A DNA stretch of 64,000 nt from Bimastos eiseni (taxonomy: Eukaryota; Annelida; Clitellata; Crassiclitellata; Lumbricidae). The stretch spans positions 40,667,446 to 40,731,445 of the forward strand of contig OY365811.1 of the NCBI GenBank assembly GCA_959347315.1, written 5' to 3'. Below the pieces are notes generated by a model. It was not told the origin of the DNA, made no database searches, and was given only the letters and a program-made list of their open reading frames with translations. Below are positions 1 to 9,926 of this stretch, in pieces (within the stretch, counting starts at the first letter, position 1; the number at the start of each line of letters is the position of its first letter). Both the position numbers and the translations under genes were made by a program.

Positions 1-180
1 CCTCCTTCTCCTCCTCCTCCTGCTCCTGCTCCTCCTCCTCCTCTTGTTCCTCCTCCTTCTCCTCCTCCTTCTCCTCCTCCTCCTGCTCCTCCTCCTCCTC
101 CTCCTCCTCTTGTTCCTCCTCCTTCTCCTCCTCCTCCTGCTCCTCCTCCTCCTCCTCCTCCTCTTGTTCCTCCTCCTTCT

Positions 181-216
<36 letters not shown>

Positions 217-415
217 CCTCCTCCTCTTGTTCCTTCTCCTTCTCCTCCTCCTTCTCCTCCTCCTCCTCCTTCTCCTTCTGCTCGTCCTCCTCCTCGTCCT
301 CCGTCTTCTCCTTCTCCTGCTTCTGCTCCTCCTCCTACTTCTCCTCGTCCTCCTCCTTCTCCTCCTCCTGCTCCTCCTGCTCCTCGTCGTCCTCCTCGTC
401 GTCGTCCTCCTCCTT
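1..415. repeat. Polypyrimidine CTCCTC/CTTCTC minisatellite
   Basis: Almost pure pyrimidine on the + strand, made of CTC, CTT, TGC and CGT triplets. A higher-order unit of roughly 60 bp, marked by recurring TTGTTCCTCCTCC, is visible. The long poly-Leu (or antisense poly-Glu) reading frames across it follow from triplet periodicity and are not a gene. Strand asymmetry of this kind could form triplex or slipped DNA. The array reaches the window edge and probably continues upstream. Confidence 0.93.
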
Positions 416-744
416 TCGGTTTCCTAGGACGCGATGATTAACAGCCATTGAAGAATGTTCGAGATCCGAGGTCATTGACCTCAGTGTGATTTTCATACTT
501 TGATTGATGAATTCGTCGAACGCTTTAACCTGCCAGAATATCAGCTCGTGAAACGTATTAATGCGCCTCAGGTAGAAGTGATTCGTCATGCTGTTATGCG
601 GTTACGTATGAACATGTTGAAATGAATATTCGCATGTTGATAACGGTCTGGGAGCAAATGATCAATAAGAGTCAATATCAGTTTCCATAAAATCCCTGGT
701 TAAGGGTCGTTGTTTTATCGATGAAACAGGATGGACGATGAAAG

Positions 745-817
745 AACTAACTAACTGACTGACTGGCTGACTGACTGGCTGGCTGACTGACTGGCTGACT
801 GACTGACTAACTGACAA
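745..817. repeat. (CTGA/CTGG)n microsatellite
   Basis: Tandem 4-bp units alternate between CTGA, CTGG and CTAA. The array is imperfect and about 70 bp long. Confidence 0.85.
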
Positions 818-1224
818 TTTGTCTGTCTGACTGTCTGGGTCTGATACACAAACAGACACGCAGCCATACAAAGAAGCATACACAGACGTGCTAATTAACG
901 CATTTTAGTTCTGATTGATTCAACGAAAGAAACGTATCCGTTCTCAGTTGCCGTTGTGTCTGGAATGACCACGCACCTGTCTCACAGACATCATTAGATA
1001 TACACCCACGGATCCAACCACGCAGACAGTAATACATGTATGGTACCATTTAATGAACATGACCATTCAGCGCAAGCTCACATGGCGTGAAATGCCAGGA
1101 AAAAGAACGAAGACAGTTTGCAGAACATTGTGTAGGTATGTATACATTAAAGAGACCACAGCGGTATCTATGGCGACTGCTTGGCCACCTTGACTATCCT
1201 TGTTTTACAACGAGTTTATTAGGG

Positions 1225-1440
1225 TTACGCGGTGGTCCAGTGGTGAACGTGGTCGACTCTCAGCCGTGAGGTCGGGGGCTCAAATCCCCGCCTGGGCAGA
1301 AACTTTTCTAATAGAGTTCTGGTCCATCTACAACCATTGCCAACTCAACTATAACGAGTTCATTGATCGTACGCGGTTTGTAGGAGGGTGAGAGAGCGGG
1401 CGAGGATGGTCGGTCTATCCTGACCGACCATCCGCTCTCA
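1225..1440 (+). mobile_element. tRNA-derived SINE copy with 3' hairpin
   Basis: The head at about 1229-1300 resembles a tRNA gene. It has an A-box-like GTGGTCCAGTGG and a B-box-like GGCTCAAATCC that closes a GGGG/CCCC arm. It does not fold into a clean cloverleaf with a proper acceptor stem, so it is more likely the RNA polymerase III head of a SINE than a real tRNA. The body (CAACTCAACTATAACGAG) aligns by eye with the body of a second copy near 27100. The 3' part is a strong hairpin at 1392-1439. Confidence 0.5.
1392..1439. repeat. Strong hairpin (12-bp perfect stem plus 6-bp stem)
   Basis: GGATGGTCGGTC at 1404-1415 pairs perfectly with GACCGACCATCC at 1422-1433 across a 6-nt loop. After a 6-nt one-sided bulge, GAGAGC at 1392-1397 pairs with GCTCTC at 1434-1439. 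It lies at the 3' end of the SINE-like copy. Confidence 0.8.
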
Positions 1441-1937
1441 TATGCAAAGACTGAAAATTGAAGTCGCCAACAGAGGTATACGTCTACGGGTGCAGTGGAA
1501 CGAGAAGAGCATTTCTTGGAAAGAGAGAAGTCGTTTCACTTTAATTATCAACGACCTGCGTGCGTATAGAAGGTAGAAGTTGGCCCTCCCTTAATTAATT
1601 CAAGCATATTCAGCCTAGTGCACGGATTCTCCCTGGCCGAAATTCAAAGCTCTGAAATATGCAACGACATTCCAACGTATCTCTACCAAGACCCAGATCA
1701 CATCCTTTACTTTCGATTCAACCAAGCAACCAATTAATTATTGCTTGGCATTTCCTGTTGCAAAGTCCGCCTGCCCATTTTGTCGACCTGTCTGTGTGTG
1801 TATCCATCTGTCTCTGGGTATATCTCCTCTCCTGTCTGTCTCTCCCCTCCTGTCTGTCTCGTCTTGCCCGTCTGTCTATGTGCATGCGTGTGTGTATACT
1901 TGTTTACGCATGTCATGTGTAAGTGTAAATGCGTACA

Positions 1938-2046
1938 TGTTATATATATATATATATACATACATATATATATACACACACATATATATGTATATGTATA
2001 TATATAACTATATGTATATAATAGATACACGTGTATATATATATGC
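1938..2046. repeat. AT-rich (TATA/ATAC)n microsatellite
   Basis: Alternating TA and TACA dinucleotides, interrupted. No gene. Confidence 0.85.
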
Positions 2047-2950
2047 ATGTAATTCTTTATGAATGTATTGTGTTAAGGATCGTGTAGTATAGGTGAATGT
2101 TGATCTTTGTCCTCCTTGTTCATGGTTCACGTCGTTCGGCATTGACACCATCTGCAGTGTCCACATTGTATATTATAGAAAACACTTGCGGCCGCTCTTA
2201 TTGTCACAGAGATACTGTACACAGGAAGACTGTTTAGTTTCGGATGCGGCAGAAAACTGTGTCTGGTCACGCTTAGGCTGATGTCGAACAATGCGGTCGC
2301 AAACCGGTTCTGTTTAGAGAGCTTCAGTCAGTGGATGCGGTAGGTTTAATGGTGATAGGTTTCATGAGAAAACCTACAGCCAGTCAGTGGACATTTGCGG
2401 TTAACACTTTGAGACGTTGAATACAGAGAAATTAGGGCAGCAATGGCGTGAAATTGGTAGGGCTGGATAGGTAGAAATGAAAGCAAAAAGAAGAGTAAAA
2501 TTTGATGCAATTCTACTGTACACAATTCTATGTGTTCTTCTAACATTTGGTTCTGCGTAAAAAGCTACATGCCATTGAGAAATTTGGAAGACGCTCTATA
2601 ACCCGCATGGATATACTTAGAGATTTATTCTCGAGAACTGCATGGGACTCGAGTTCATTAGTGTGTCCTTTTCGCAGTTTCGCGAGCGCCCGAAGTCTTT
2701 ATTATTTGGCAGTATCGCTACTGATTCAGGAGAGTCACTGACGATTGGTGTATTCTTCATGAATTACAATTACAATTACGAAGTGCTATTGCCTTCAAAC
2801 GCTAATGAAACTGATGTTACAGAACCTATGCGTATGATTTGAACTCTTAGCACTTTCACTGATTTCTGACATTGCGAAACAATCCAGAAGTAAGCTCATA
2901 TTCTAGCGGCACCATATAAATTGTCATTACAATTACGATTACATGGTCGT

Positions 2951-2966
2951 TTTCTGGTTTTGACAG
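2951..2966 (+). other. Splice acceptor at the start of the SOCS coding exon
   Basis: A pyrimidine-rich stretch ends in TTTTGACAG at 2966, 12 bases before the ATG. Known SOCS1 and SOCS3 genes typically have a 5' non-coding exon and one coding exon, and this acceptor fits that layout. The bases between acceptor and ATG contain no stop in the ATG frame, so coding sequence continuing from an upstream exon cannot be excluded. Confidence 0.55.
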
Positions 2967-2978
2967 ATTGACGAGAAG

Positions 2979-4361
2979 ATGATCACCACCTTCGGAGTGA
3001 CCGCATCAACGGGGGTCCGACCCATCGCGGTCGTTGCCCCCATGTGTCATCGCCCCATTGCAAACCCCGTCACGACCAACCCCCACCGTCCCTGCAACGA
3101 CCCTGGGGCAGATGTCGTCGTCCGTCAACCCACCCCAGAGACAATGTCCACCACCTTCAAGGACTTGCCGGTCGTGTGCAGTTGGACCTCAGCGTTCAAC
3201 ACGATCCGGGAAGCCCCACGGAAAAACCCGGCGACAACAGGGAATAGGTCTGTGCCAACTCTGAGGACATCACCGTTTAGGGACTCACTGCCAAGAACCG
3301 CGATGAGGACCTCGTTGCTAGGGACGACGACGCAAGGGGTTTCGTTGCTATGGTCCGGGACGCAAGGGACCTCATTACCACCGATAGTAACACAAGAGAC
3401 ATCGGTGTTAGAAACGGCGTCGCAAGAGTCCTCCTTGGTAGGGGCCTCGTTGCTAGGGACCTCGTCGTTGAGTTTCCCATGTTCGGAAACGACTCCCAAG
3501 TGGACTGATTCAAGCAGTGGAGCTACATCTCGTGACTGTTGCCAATTTGATACCATCAAAGATCGAGGATTGACCACCGTTCTGGGTCACCCTTGTGCTA
3601 CCGACAAGATCGCAATGGGTGGTGCAGATGGTGCGGCTGCTTCGCTCCAGTGTTGTACGCTGTACTCTCCATTGAAAATGAAAGACGAATTTTCTGATGG
3701 GATTTTTAAAGAGACGACCCCCATTGCGGCATTCACAACCCCGTCTAGTCAATCCGGGGGCCGTCTCAACGCTCAGTCCCCCGAACCCAGGGATCTCTCA
3801 AATGCCGTCGACGAGTGCAACTTCTACTACGGAGTCATGACGAACAGTGAGGCCAAATCCCGTCTGCACCGCTGCTCCGTTGGAACCTTCCTCCTCCGGA
3901 ACAGCTCCGACTCCCGCTTCCGCTACTCTTTGAGCGTCAAGACTACGAGAGGCACGACGTCCATCCGGATCGTCGGTACGTCGGAGGGACACTTCCGGCT
4001 GGACAGCGATCCACACCAGGAGTCGCGAATGCCCTCGTTCAGGTGGATCCTGTCTCTGACGGAACACTACTTTCTCAGCGCATCGTCATCGGGGAATAAT
4101 TCGTCGACCGAGAAGGGAAAGCGTCGAGGTCATTGTGTTTTGCAGGAGAGCAGTGGACGTTACGATACCCCGATGGTGCTTCAGAGGCCGCTGGAACTCT
4201 CGCCCGCCCCGCTGGCCCATCTTTGTCGCCGGACCATCAATGGCCTCGTCCCTTCCGCTGTAGACAGAAGGAGACTCATCGATAGTTCTGCTGTTGAAAT
4301 GGACGCTCGGCGACGAAGATCGCTACAGCAATACATGACCGCATACCCCTTTCGGGTTTAG
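2979..4361 (+). CDS. SOCS-family protein (SH2 domain plus SOCS box)
   Basis: 460 codons ending in TAG. Residues about 282-365 form an SH2 domain: FYYGVMTNSEAKSRL, then GTFLLRNSSDS with the phosphotyrosine-binding Arg at R307, then SLSVKT and SIRIV. Residues about 408-460 look like a SOCS box. The BC-box LAHLCRRTI (412-420) is expected to bind Elongin B/C, and the protein ends YPFRV like CISH/SOCS1 tails. By family knowledge such proteins recruit a Cullin-5 ubiquitin ligase to phosphotyrosine receptors or JAKs and damp cytokine signalling. The N-terminal ~280 residues are Pro/Thr/Ser-rich, unrecognised, and carry a 10-residue repeat (about 113-160, L-L-x-x-x-T-Q-x-x-S). The start follows a splice acceptor and has A at -3; later Met codons are possible starts. 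Which SOCS member it represents is unclear; domain order fits any, and the length is longer than SOCS1-3. No AATAAA is close by; an ATTAAA at 4854-4859 is a weak candidate. Confidence 0.85.
   Translation: MITTFGVTASTGVRPIAVVAPMCHRPIANPVTTNPHRPCNDPGADVVVRQPTPETMSTTFKDLPVVCSWTSAFNTIREAPRKNPATTGNRSVPTLRTSPFRDSLPRTAMRTSLLGTTTQGVSLLWSGTQGTSLPPIVTQETSVLETASQESSLVGASLLGTSSLSFPCSETTPKWTDSSSGATSRDCCQFDTIKDRGLTTVLGHPCATDKIAMGGADGAAASLQCCTLYSPLKMKDEFSDGIFKETTPIAAFTTPSSQSGGRLNAQSPEPRDLSNAVDECNFYYGVMTNSEAKSRLHRCSVGTFLLRNSSDSRFRYSLSVKTTRGTTSIRIVGTSEGHFRLDSDPHQESRMPSFRWILSLTEHYFLSASSSGNNSSTEKGKRRGHCVLQESSGRYDTPMVLQRPLELSPAPLAHLCRRTINGLVPSAVDRRRLIDSSAVEMDARRRRSLQQYMTAYPFRV
3312..3470 (+). repeat. 30/15-bp coding minisatellite inside SOCS N-terminus
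   Basis: Units of 30 bp (GTTGCTAGGGACGACGACGC and variants) followed by two 15-bp half units. They are in frame and encode 10-residue repeats around T-Q-x-x-S. Some units have diverged, so the array is old. Confidence 0.7.
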
Positions 4362-6240
4362 CTGGGCTCTATTCTCGTTGAATGCGATGAAAGTCTCTGT
4401 GTGCGACTGGACTTAAGTGCGTAGTAGTCTTTGTCGTATAAGCTCCACATTTTTAAGGTTATGCTCGAAGGCTTAGCGCTAAGTACCAGATTATTCACGA
4501 GCGCTGCGTCGCATCTGATGGGTTGTTAAGAGAGAGTGCAGGTGCGTGTGGACTCAATAGCAACTCATTTTCATGGCATTGTGTTTTTTTAGATAGGAGG
4601 CTAGGAGCGCCTCTAAGTTGCTCTCAAAGCGGCGGGGTGCAAAAAAATGTAATTGGTACAGTAACTGGGATATACTGGTGAGAGGTTACTATATAGGATA
4701 TACTATTGTTCAACCTTATATTACTTGGGGCAAACGCAGTCACGGTCTGACGATTAATATCGATAAAGGTGCATTATTTCTGCCTTGTTCTGAATGGAAA
4801 GAAAGTCTTAACCCTCCAATGTTAGACCGTGCATGACGATTATCAGTCGGGTTATTAAAAAGAGCTTCAGACGATTTTTACTTCGTTTACTTACTGAGAT
4901 CACTTGAAGCGACTGCAGAGATATCTCGGTCTGTGCTGACTGATTTGGCAGAGCTTGTCAAGGTCAATCTTAACTGGACCAAAACCGATCTTGGCCTTAT
5001 CTTCAATTACAGTATAATGTAAAGTCAGCCATTTTTAACCATTGCACAACGATATAATTGTTGTGGTTACCAGGTCCCTGTCGTCATCTGTTACTTAAAA
5101 AGATTTCCAGACGCTGTCAAAATTTCTAAATCTTTGCCACTCATTGAACTACGAAACTTGTTCAATTGTGTTTTCGCTTAAAATTACTTCGACCAATGAC
5201 TTCAATGTTTTAAATTTGACCCAATCCTACGATTAGGGTCAACACTTAACCTGACCTGATATGCTGATATATAGTTGTGGGAAGTTGACCCAACCCGTAT
5301 ATAACTCTGTGATTAGAACCGAGCTGTTACCGTTAATTCTTTTGGTTTTTTTTCGCTGGATGTGTTTTATAGCTAAAGACATTTAAATGCTGAGAGGTCT
5401 TTCAATGAAATGCAAATTTGTTGTACTATTATTAATCGAGGAAAACCACGATATTCAAGGATGGATCAGGTTCAACTTCATACACACCGTTGATGATGTA
5501 GTTGGTGTAATGTATTGTAAATCTCCGATATTTGTGAGCTTGAAGTGCTTCTGAAAGACCTTTATCTTGAAGTTTGGTTTATTGATGAGCACATGGTTAT
5601 GATCAATTTCACAGGAGACCGACGACAAGGTCAGGCAGACTCTACATGTATGTCAGGTCAAGTCCATGGAAGACATAAGAGACTTGGTCAGATTCTGTGT
5701 CAGGTCAAGTCCACAGGAGACAGTTGACTGGGTCAGTATCGAGTGATACGCTAACTTGCAACAAATCCTTAGGAAACAGATTGTGGGGACAGTTTCTGTG
5801 CCAGGTCAGATCTGGATAAGGTGATGGTGAACCACGGTGCCAGTGAAGAGTTCAGGTTGGACGTGAGGTGCCAGTATGAAGATCGGGGTGGACTTGAGGT
5901 GTCAATGAGTTGCCAAGACGAATGCTGTCTATTATTGCATGTAAACAAAACAGAGGAAAAGGGTAGAGTCGAACACGAGAGATGATTCGTGGAGCTCTTT
6001 AGTCAGACTTGGAGCAGAAAAGTGTCACAGTACAATATGAGACGTGACAACGCTGAAGGCATAATACTCGGATTGCAGAGCAGCTAAAAGCAATTAGTAA
6101 CCAGATCAATGTAGAACTTTAATAGGAAGTAGCTGTTCACATGGTAGAAGCAGATAAACTTTGAACTGCAGATTTTCCAGTGCATTTGTGATGTTTTACA
6201 GATTAACCGTTACTAGTACTTTAAACAGTAGATGCGGGTC
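4362..6240. other. Non-coding stretch after SOCS
   Basis: No gene, long repeat or RNA recognised. It probably includes the SOCS 3' UTR at its start. A loosely repeated AGGTCA-(A/G)-GTCCA motif occurs at about 5628-5720 (CAGGTCAAGTCCA twice). Confidence 0.5.
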
Positions 6241-6244
6241 TTGT

Positions 6245-6370
6245 GTCGCACGGTAGCCGATTGGTTAGAACGCTCGAATAAGGGTGCGAGTCTCGTCAGA
6301 GTCGGCGCCATCTTTACTCGATCGTATGGTTGTGGACACATGCACTTCTGAAAATGGAAGGAGAGAGATA
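6245..6370 (+). mobile_element. tRNA-derived SINE fragment
   Basis: The head CACGGTAGCCGATTGGTTAG resembles a tRNA 5' half with an A box, followed by GGTGCGAGTCTCG as a degenerate B box. The following body (CACATGCACTTCTGAAAATG) matches by eye the body of the copy near 40530 (GTGTGCACTTCTGAA). The poor acceptor arm argues against a functional tRNA. Confidence 0.4.
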
Positions 6371-6433
6371 GCGAATGCAGTTGTTCTTTTGCATTATATC
6401 AACGATAGTTGTACTATACAACTGCGCATGCAT

Positions 6434-6619
6434 ATAAATATGTACATATATATATATATATAAAATAATATATATATATAATATATGTATATAAAGACTT
6501 TATATGGCTCAGTTTTACATTTGAAAGCCTCGACGTGCTGCTCATTGTTAATGAATTGTCCGTTTTAATGGGTGATAAGTCTTTATAACGTTTCCGTATG
6601 GAGACCGAACTATATATAT

Positions 6620-6651
<32 letters not shown>

Positions 6652-6655
6652 GCCC
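6434..6655. repeat. Two (TA)n tracts
   Basis: TA dinucleotide runs at about 6446-6490 and 6610-6650 with short interruptions. Self-complementary and able to extrude as cruciforms. Confidence 0.85.
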
Positions 6656-6896
6656 GAAATTATTCAAATATCTGAATGTGCAGTCACGCTTGGTTTCTCA
6701 ACGGCCCCTCCTCCTTCGTCAAAGACGCAACTTGACAAGCGCTTCACCGAACGAGCTATTTTGACCGCAATTGGTGATTGGTACACAGGGTAATCTACAT
6801 GTAAAGAAGTAGGGCAAGTTTCCCCATTTCAAAACATATTGTATCTTGCAGTTTAACGCCAAAGACAAAAGTGTCACGAGTTTTCTTACCGCTGTC

Positions 6897-6997
<101 letters not shown>

Positions 6998-7167
6998 ATC
7001 TAGTCAACGCGACTGCCTTCATGATGGTTATAATTATGTGCTCCTTGAAAGTCTTGTCCTATTCGTTGTTTTGCGATAACCATTGTCAAGTTTAGAGGTT
7101 CCGAGTGGATTGCAGTTCTTCTGTAGATAGATCGATCCCATCCACGTTGAAACAAGATGACTCATAG

Positions 7168-7169
7168 CA

Positions 7170-7200
<31 letters not shown>

Positions 7201-7325
7201 ATATGCAAATAGGATATACTCATGCGCGCGCACGCACGCACGCATTGCGCTACGATTACTATGTGATGTTGTTTTGTAACTTCTAGCATCGTCGCATGGA
7301 TAAGCAACACTAATAATAAAATCAC

Positions 7326-7373
<48 letters not shown>

Positions 7374-7374
7374 G
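7168..7374. repeat. (TA)n tracts
   Basis: TA runs at about 7170-7195 and 7328-7372, separated by unique sequence with a short GCGC/GCACGCAC stretch. Confidence 0.9.
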
Positions 7375-7681
7375 TAATTCATGCAATACTCCGAATAGTA
7401 ATGTCGTCATTTAGACTTCTCATCACTTTTACATGTAATTGTCTCGTTTCCGAGCACGATCAGTGTCAGACATTTTTAATGAGAATGCGTGTCTTGTTAG
7501 AGTCACAAGCCACACAGGCTGATTCAGTAGTTGCTATTATGTATTTTTTTATGTATGTATGCATGGGTGGGTGGGTGTATGCACATGAATAACCATGACC
7601 ATAACCACCAATTTATTGAGTCAACCATACAATCAATAAGTAAATGAATATGGAAATGTTTTGCATTTATCACTCAATAAA

Positions 7682-8569
7682 CACATACATACATACATAC
7701 ATGGATGGATGTATTGTATATTACTAAATGTATGCATGAAATTTTGTTTGCATGTATGTATACTTATTTTAATTACCACCATATTATAGCTTCATAGTTG
7801 CAATTCCTGTGGTGGTATGCACATATACATGCATATATAGTACGCACATGCATGCATTCACGCATACATACATACATACATACATACATACATACATACA
7901 TACATACATACATACATACATACATACATACATACATAAATACATAAATACAGAAATACATAAACACATAAACACATAAACACATAAACACATAAACACA
8001 TAAACACATAAACACATAAACACATAAACACATAAACACATAAACACATAAACACATAAACACATAAACACATAAACACATAAACACATAAACACATAAA
8101 CACATAAACACATAAACACATGCATGCATAAACACATAAATACATAAACACATAAATACATAAACACATAAATACATAAACACATGCATGCATAAACACA
8201 TAAATACATAAACACATAAATACATAAATACACGCATGCCTAAACACATGCATACATACATAAATACATAAATACATAAACACATGCATGCATAAACACA
8301 TGCATGCATAAACACATGCATACATACACACATACATACATACACACATACATACATACACACATACATACATACATACATACATACATACATACATACA
8401 TACATACATACATACATACATACATACATACATACATACATAAATACATAAATACATAAATACATAAATACATAAATTAAATGCATGCATACATACATAC
8501 ATACATGCATACATGCATGCATGCATACATACATACATACATACATACATACATACATACATACATACA

Positions 8570-8600
<31 letters not shown>

Positions 8601-8647
8601 CCACAGGCATACATGCAAGCATAGGCTACATACATGCATACATACAG
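7682..8647. repeat. Compound CATA / AACACATA satellite
   Basis: About 950 bp built from CATA tetranucleotides (7682-7702, 7864-7936, 8330-8440, 8520-8597) and an 8-bp unit AACACATA repeated about 20 times at 7965-8120, with CATGCATG and AATACATA variants between. The order looks nested: homogeneous CATA blocks flank an inner array of derived 8-mers. Antisense frames of hundreds of codons (Met-Tyr-Val-Cys repeats) are by-products. Confidence 0.93.
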
Positions 8648-8649
8648 TG

Positions 8650-9869
8650 CTTTTTTCCCAGTAAATTATGTTTACACTTAGTATAATTACTTGTCTCGTT
8701 TTACCGTTCACTGCTAATTTAGAGTTCAGAAGCAGAAGCTTCATTTATTTGACTGTTTGTAATAATTTTTGCCTTGCATACTTCATATTATTATGTTTGT
8801 TTAATCAGTTCTTAAGCTTGTGTACCAAAATAATTTGCGTCAATTTAGTGCTGAATTAAATTATTATTGAGTTTTGCTGAATGATTTCGTTTGTTCTATT
8901 TTGGCTATAACAAATTAAAAAATAAAAGCTGGAATTTGATTGTCTGTAATGACGATGATGATGACGATGATGGTGATGACGGTGGTTGTGGTAGTGGTGG
9001 TGGTGGTTAGTGTTTCTCTAAGCTGTGCACATGTGCGCGTGCGCACGGGTCGCACACAAGACTTTAGTGTGCGTGCAAAAATGTTCAGGAAAAGAAATCT
9101 CAAGATGCACTGTACACAAATATTTAGCTGAGAAGAATAGAAAATAAGAAATGAATTGAAGCCAAATTTCTATGACGTAAAAAACAATGTATGCATCAAA
9201 TGCTCTAAACAAATTTTAGACAAGGGATTTTTCTTAGGTTAATTATCCGAACTTATAAGTTATGAACATAAGTTTTAGATAATAATCATGGTCCTAATTT
9301 AACTACTATCGCATTCAGTTCATCAAATCTTCAGAAACCAGTTTTCTCCATGCAGCTAGTTCAAACCCACAAAGCGTTTTAATCTATGCCACATTTTCGT
9401 TGGCAACGCTCATTGGGCACCCATTGTATTGCATCAACGGTATGTCTGTCTCTGTCTGTCTCTACTCTCTGTCTGTCTGTGTCTATCTGTCCGTTTTTCT
9501 TTCTGCCCTTTGTGCACCTGCAGTGCTTTGGCTAGTAGCCAGTGGCAGCATATAAGCAACGCTGTTTACCACCTGTTTTTTCAGCATGGTTTTCTTCTGG
9601 CGTTAACCACTTAACGGGAATTGTCGAGACGAAAGAGGAAGTGTAACTGAGGGATCATCCATACTTGTACACTACATACGCACAAATCGTATTTTCTTAC
9701 CCCTCTCCCTGTTGCGTACATTTTTTTATGCCCCATGCGTGTGTAGGCATATATACATCTGAGCTCTTGCAAAGATTAAAACACCAAAGACATAATTATA
9801 TAAGACATTGATTTTACCGTCGGCTACTTTTTATGCATCATATTTCATAGTTTAAATTTTTTACTGCTC

Positions 9870-9926
<57 letters not shown>

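Larger units (their letters stand above)
416..2966. other. Non-coding stretch upstream of the SOCS gene
   Basis: No coding exon is recognised here. It holds a CTGA/CTGG repeat, a tRNA-derived SINE and an AT dinucleotide tract (listed separately). The short open frames have no recognisable domains. A 5' non-coding exon of the SOCS gene may lie here or further upstream, because the coding exon begins at a splice acceptor, but I could not locate it. Confidence 0.55.

Noticed and set aside
44..589. Open frames of poly-Leu (+) and Glu/Asp-rich (-) sequence
   Set aside because: They arise from the CTC/GAG triplet repeat; composition is pure low complexity and there is no gene context.
1229..1300. 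Functional tRNA gene
   Set aside because: A and B boxes are recognisable but the acceptor and anticodon arms do not pair properly; more like a SINE head.
3125..3752. Antisense frames of 150 and 80 codons opposite the SOCS N-terminus
   Set aside because: Shadow frames of the coding strand; the SH2 and SOCS box on the + strand define the real gene.
7773..8744. Antisense 323-codon Met-Tyr-Val-Cys open frame
   Set aside because: Translation of the CATA/AACACATA satellite; all three frames are open for the same reason.
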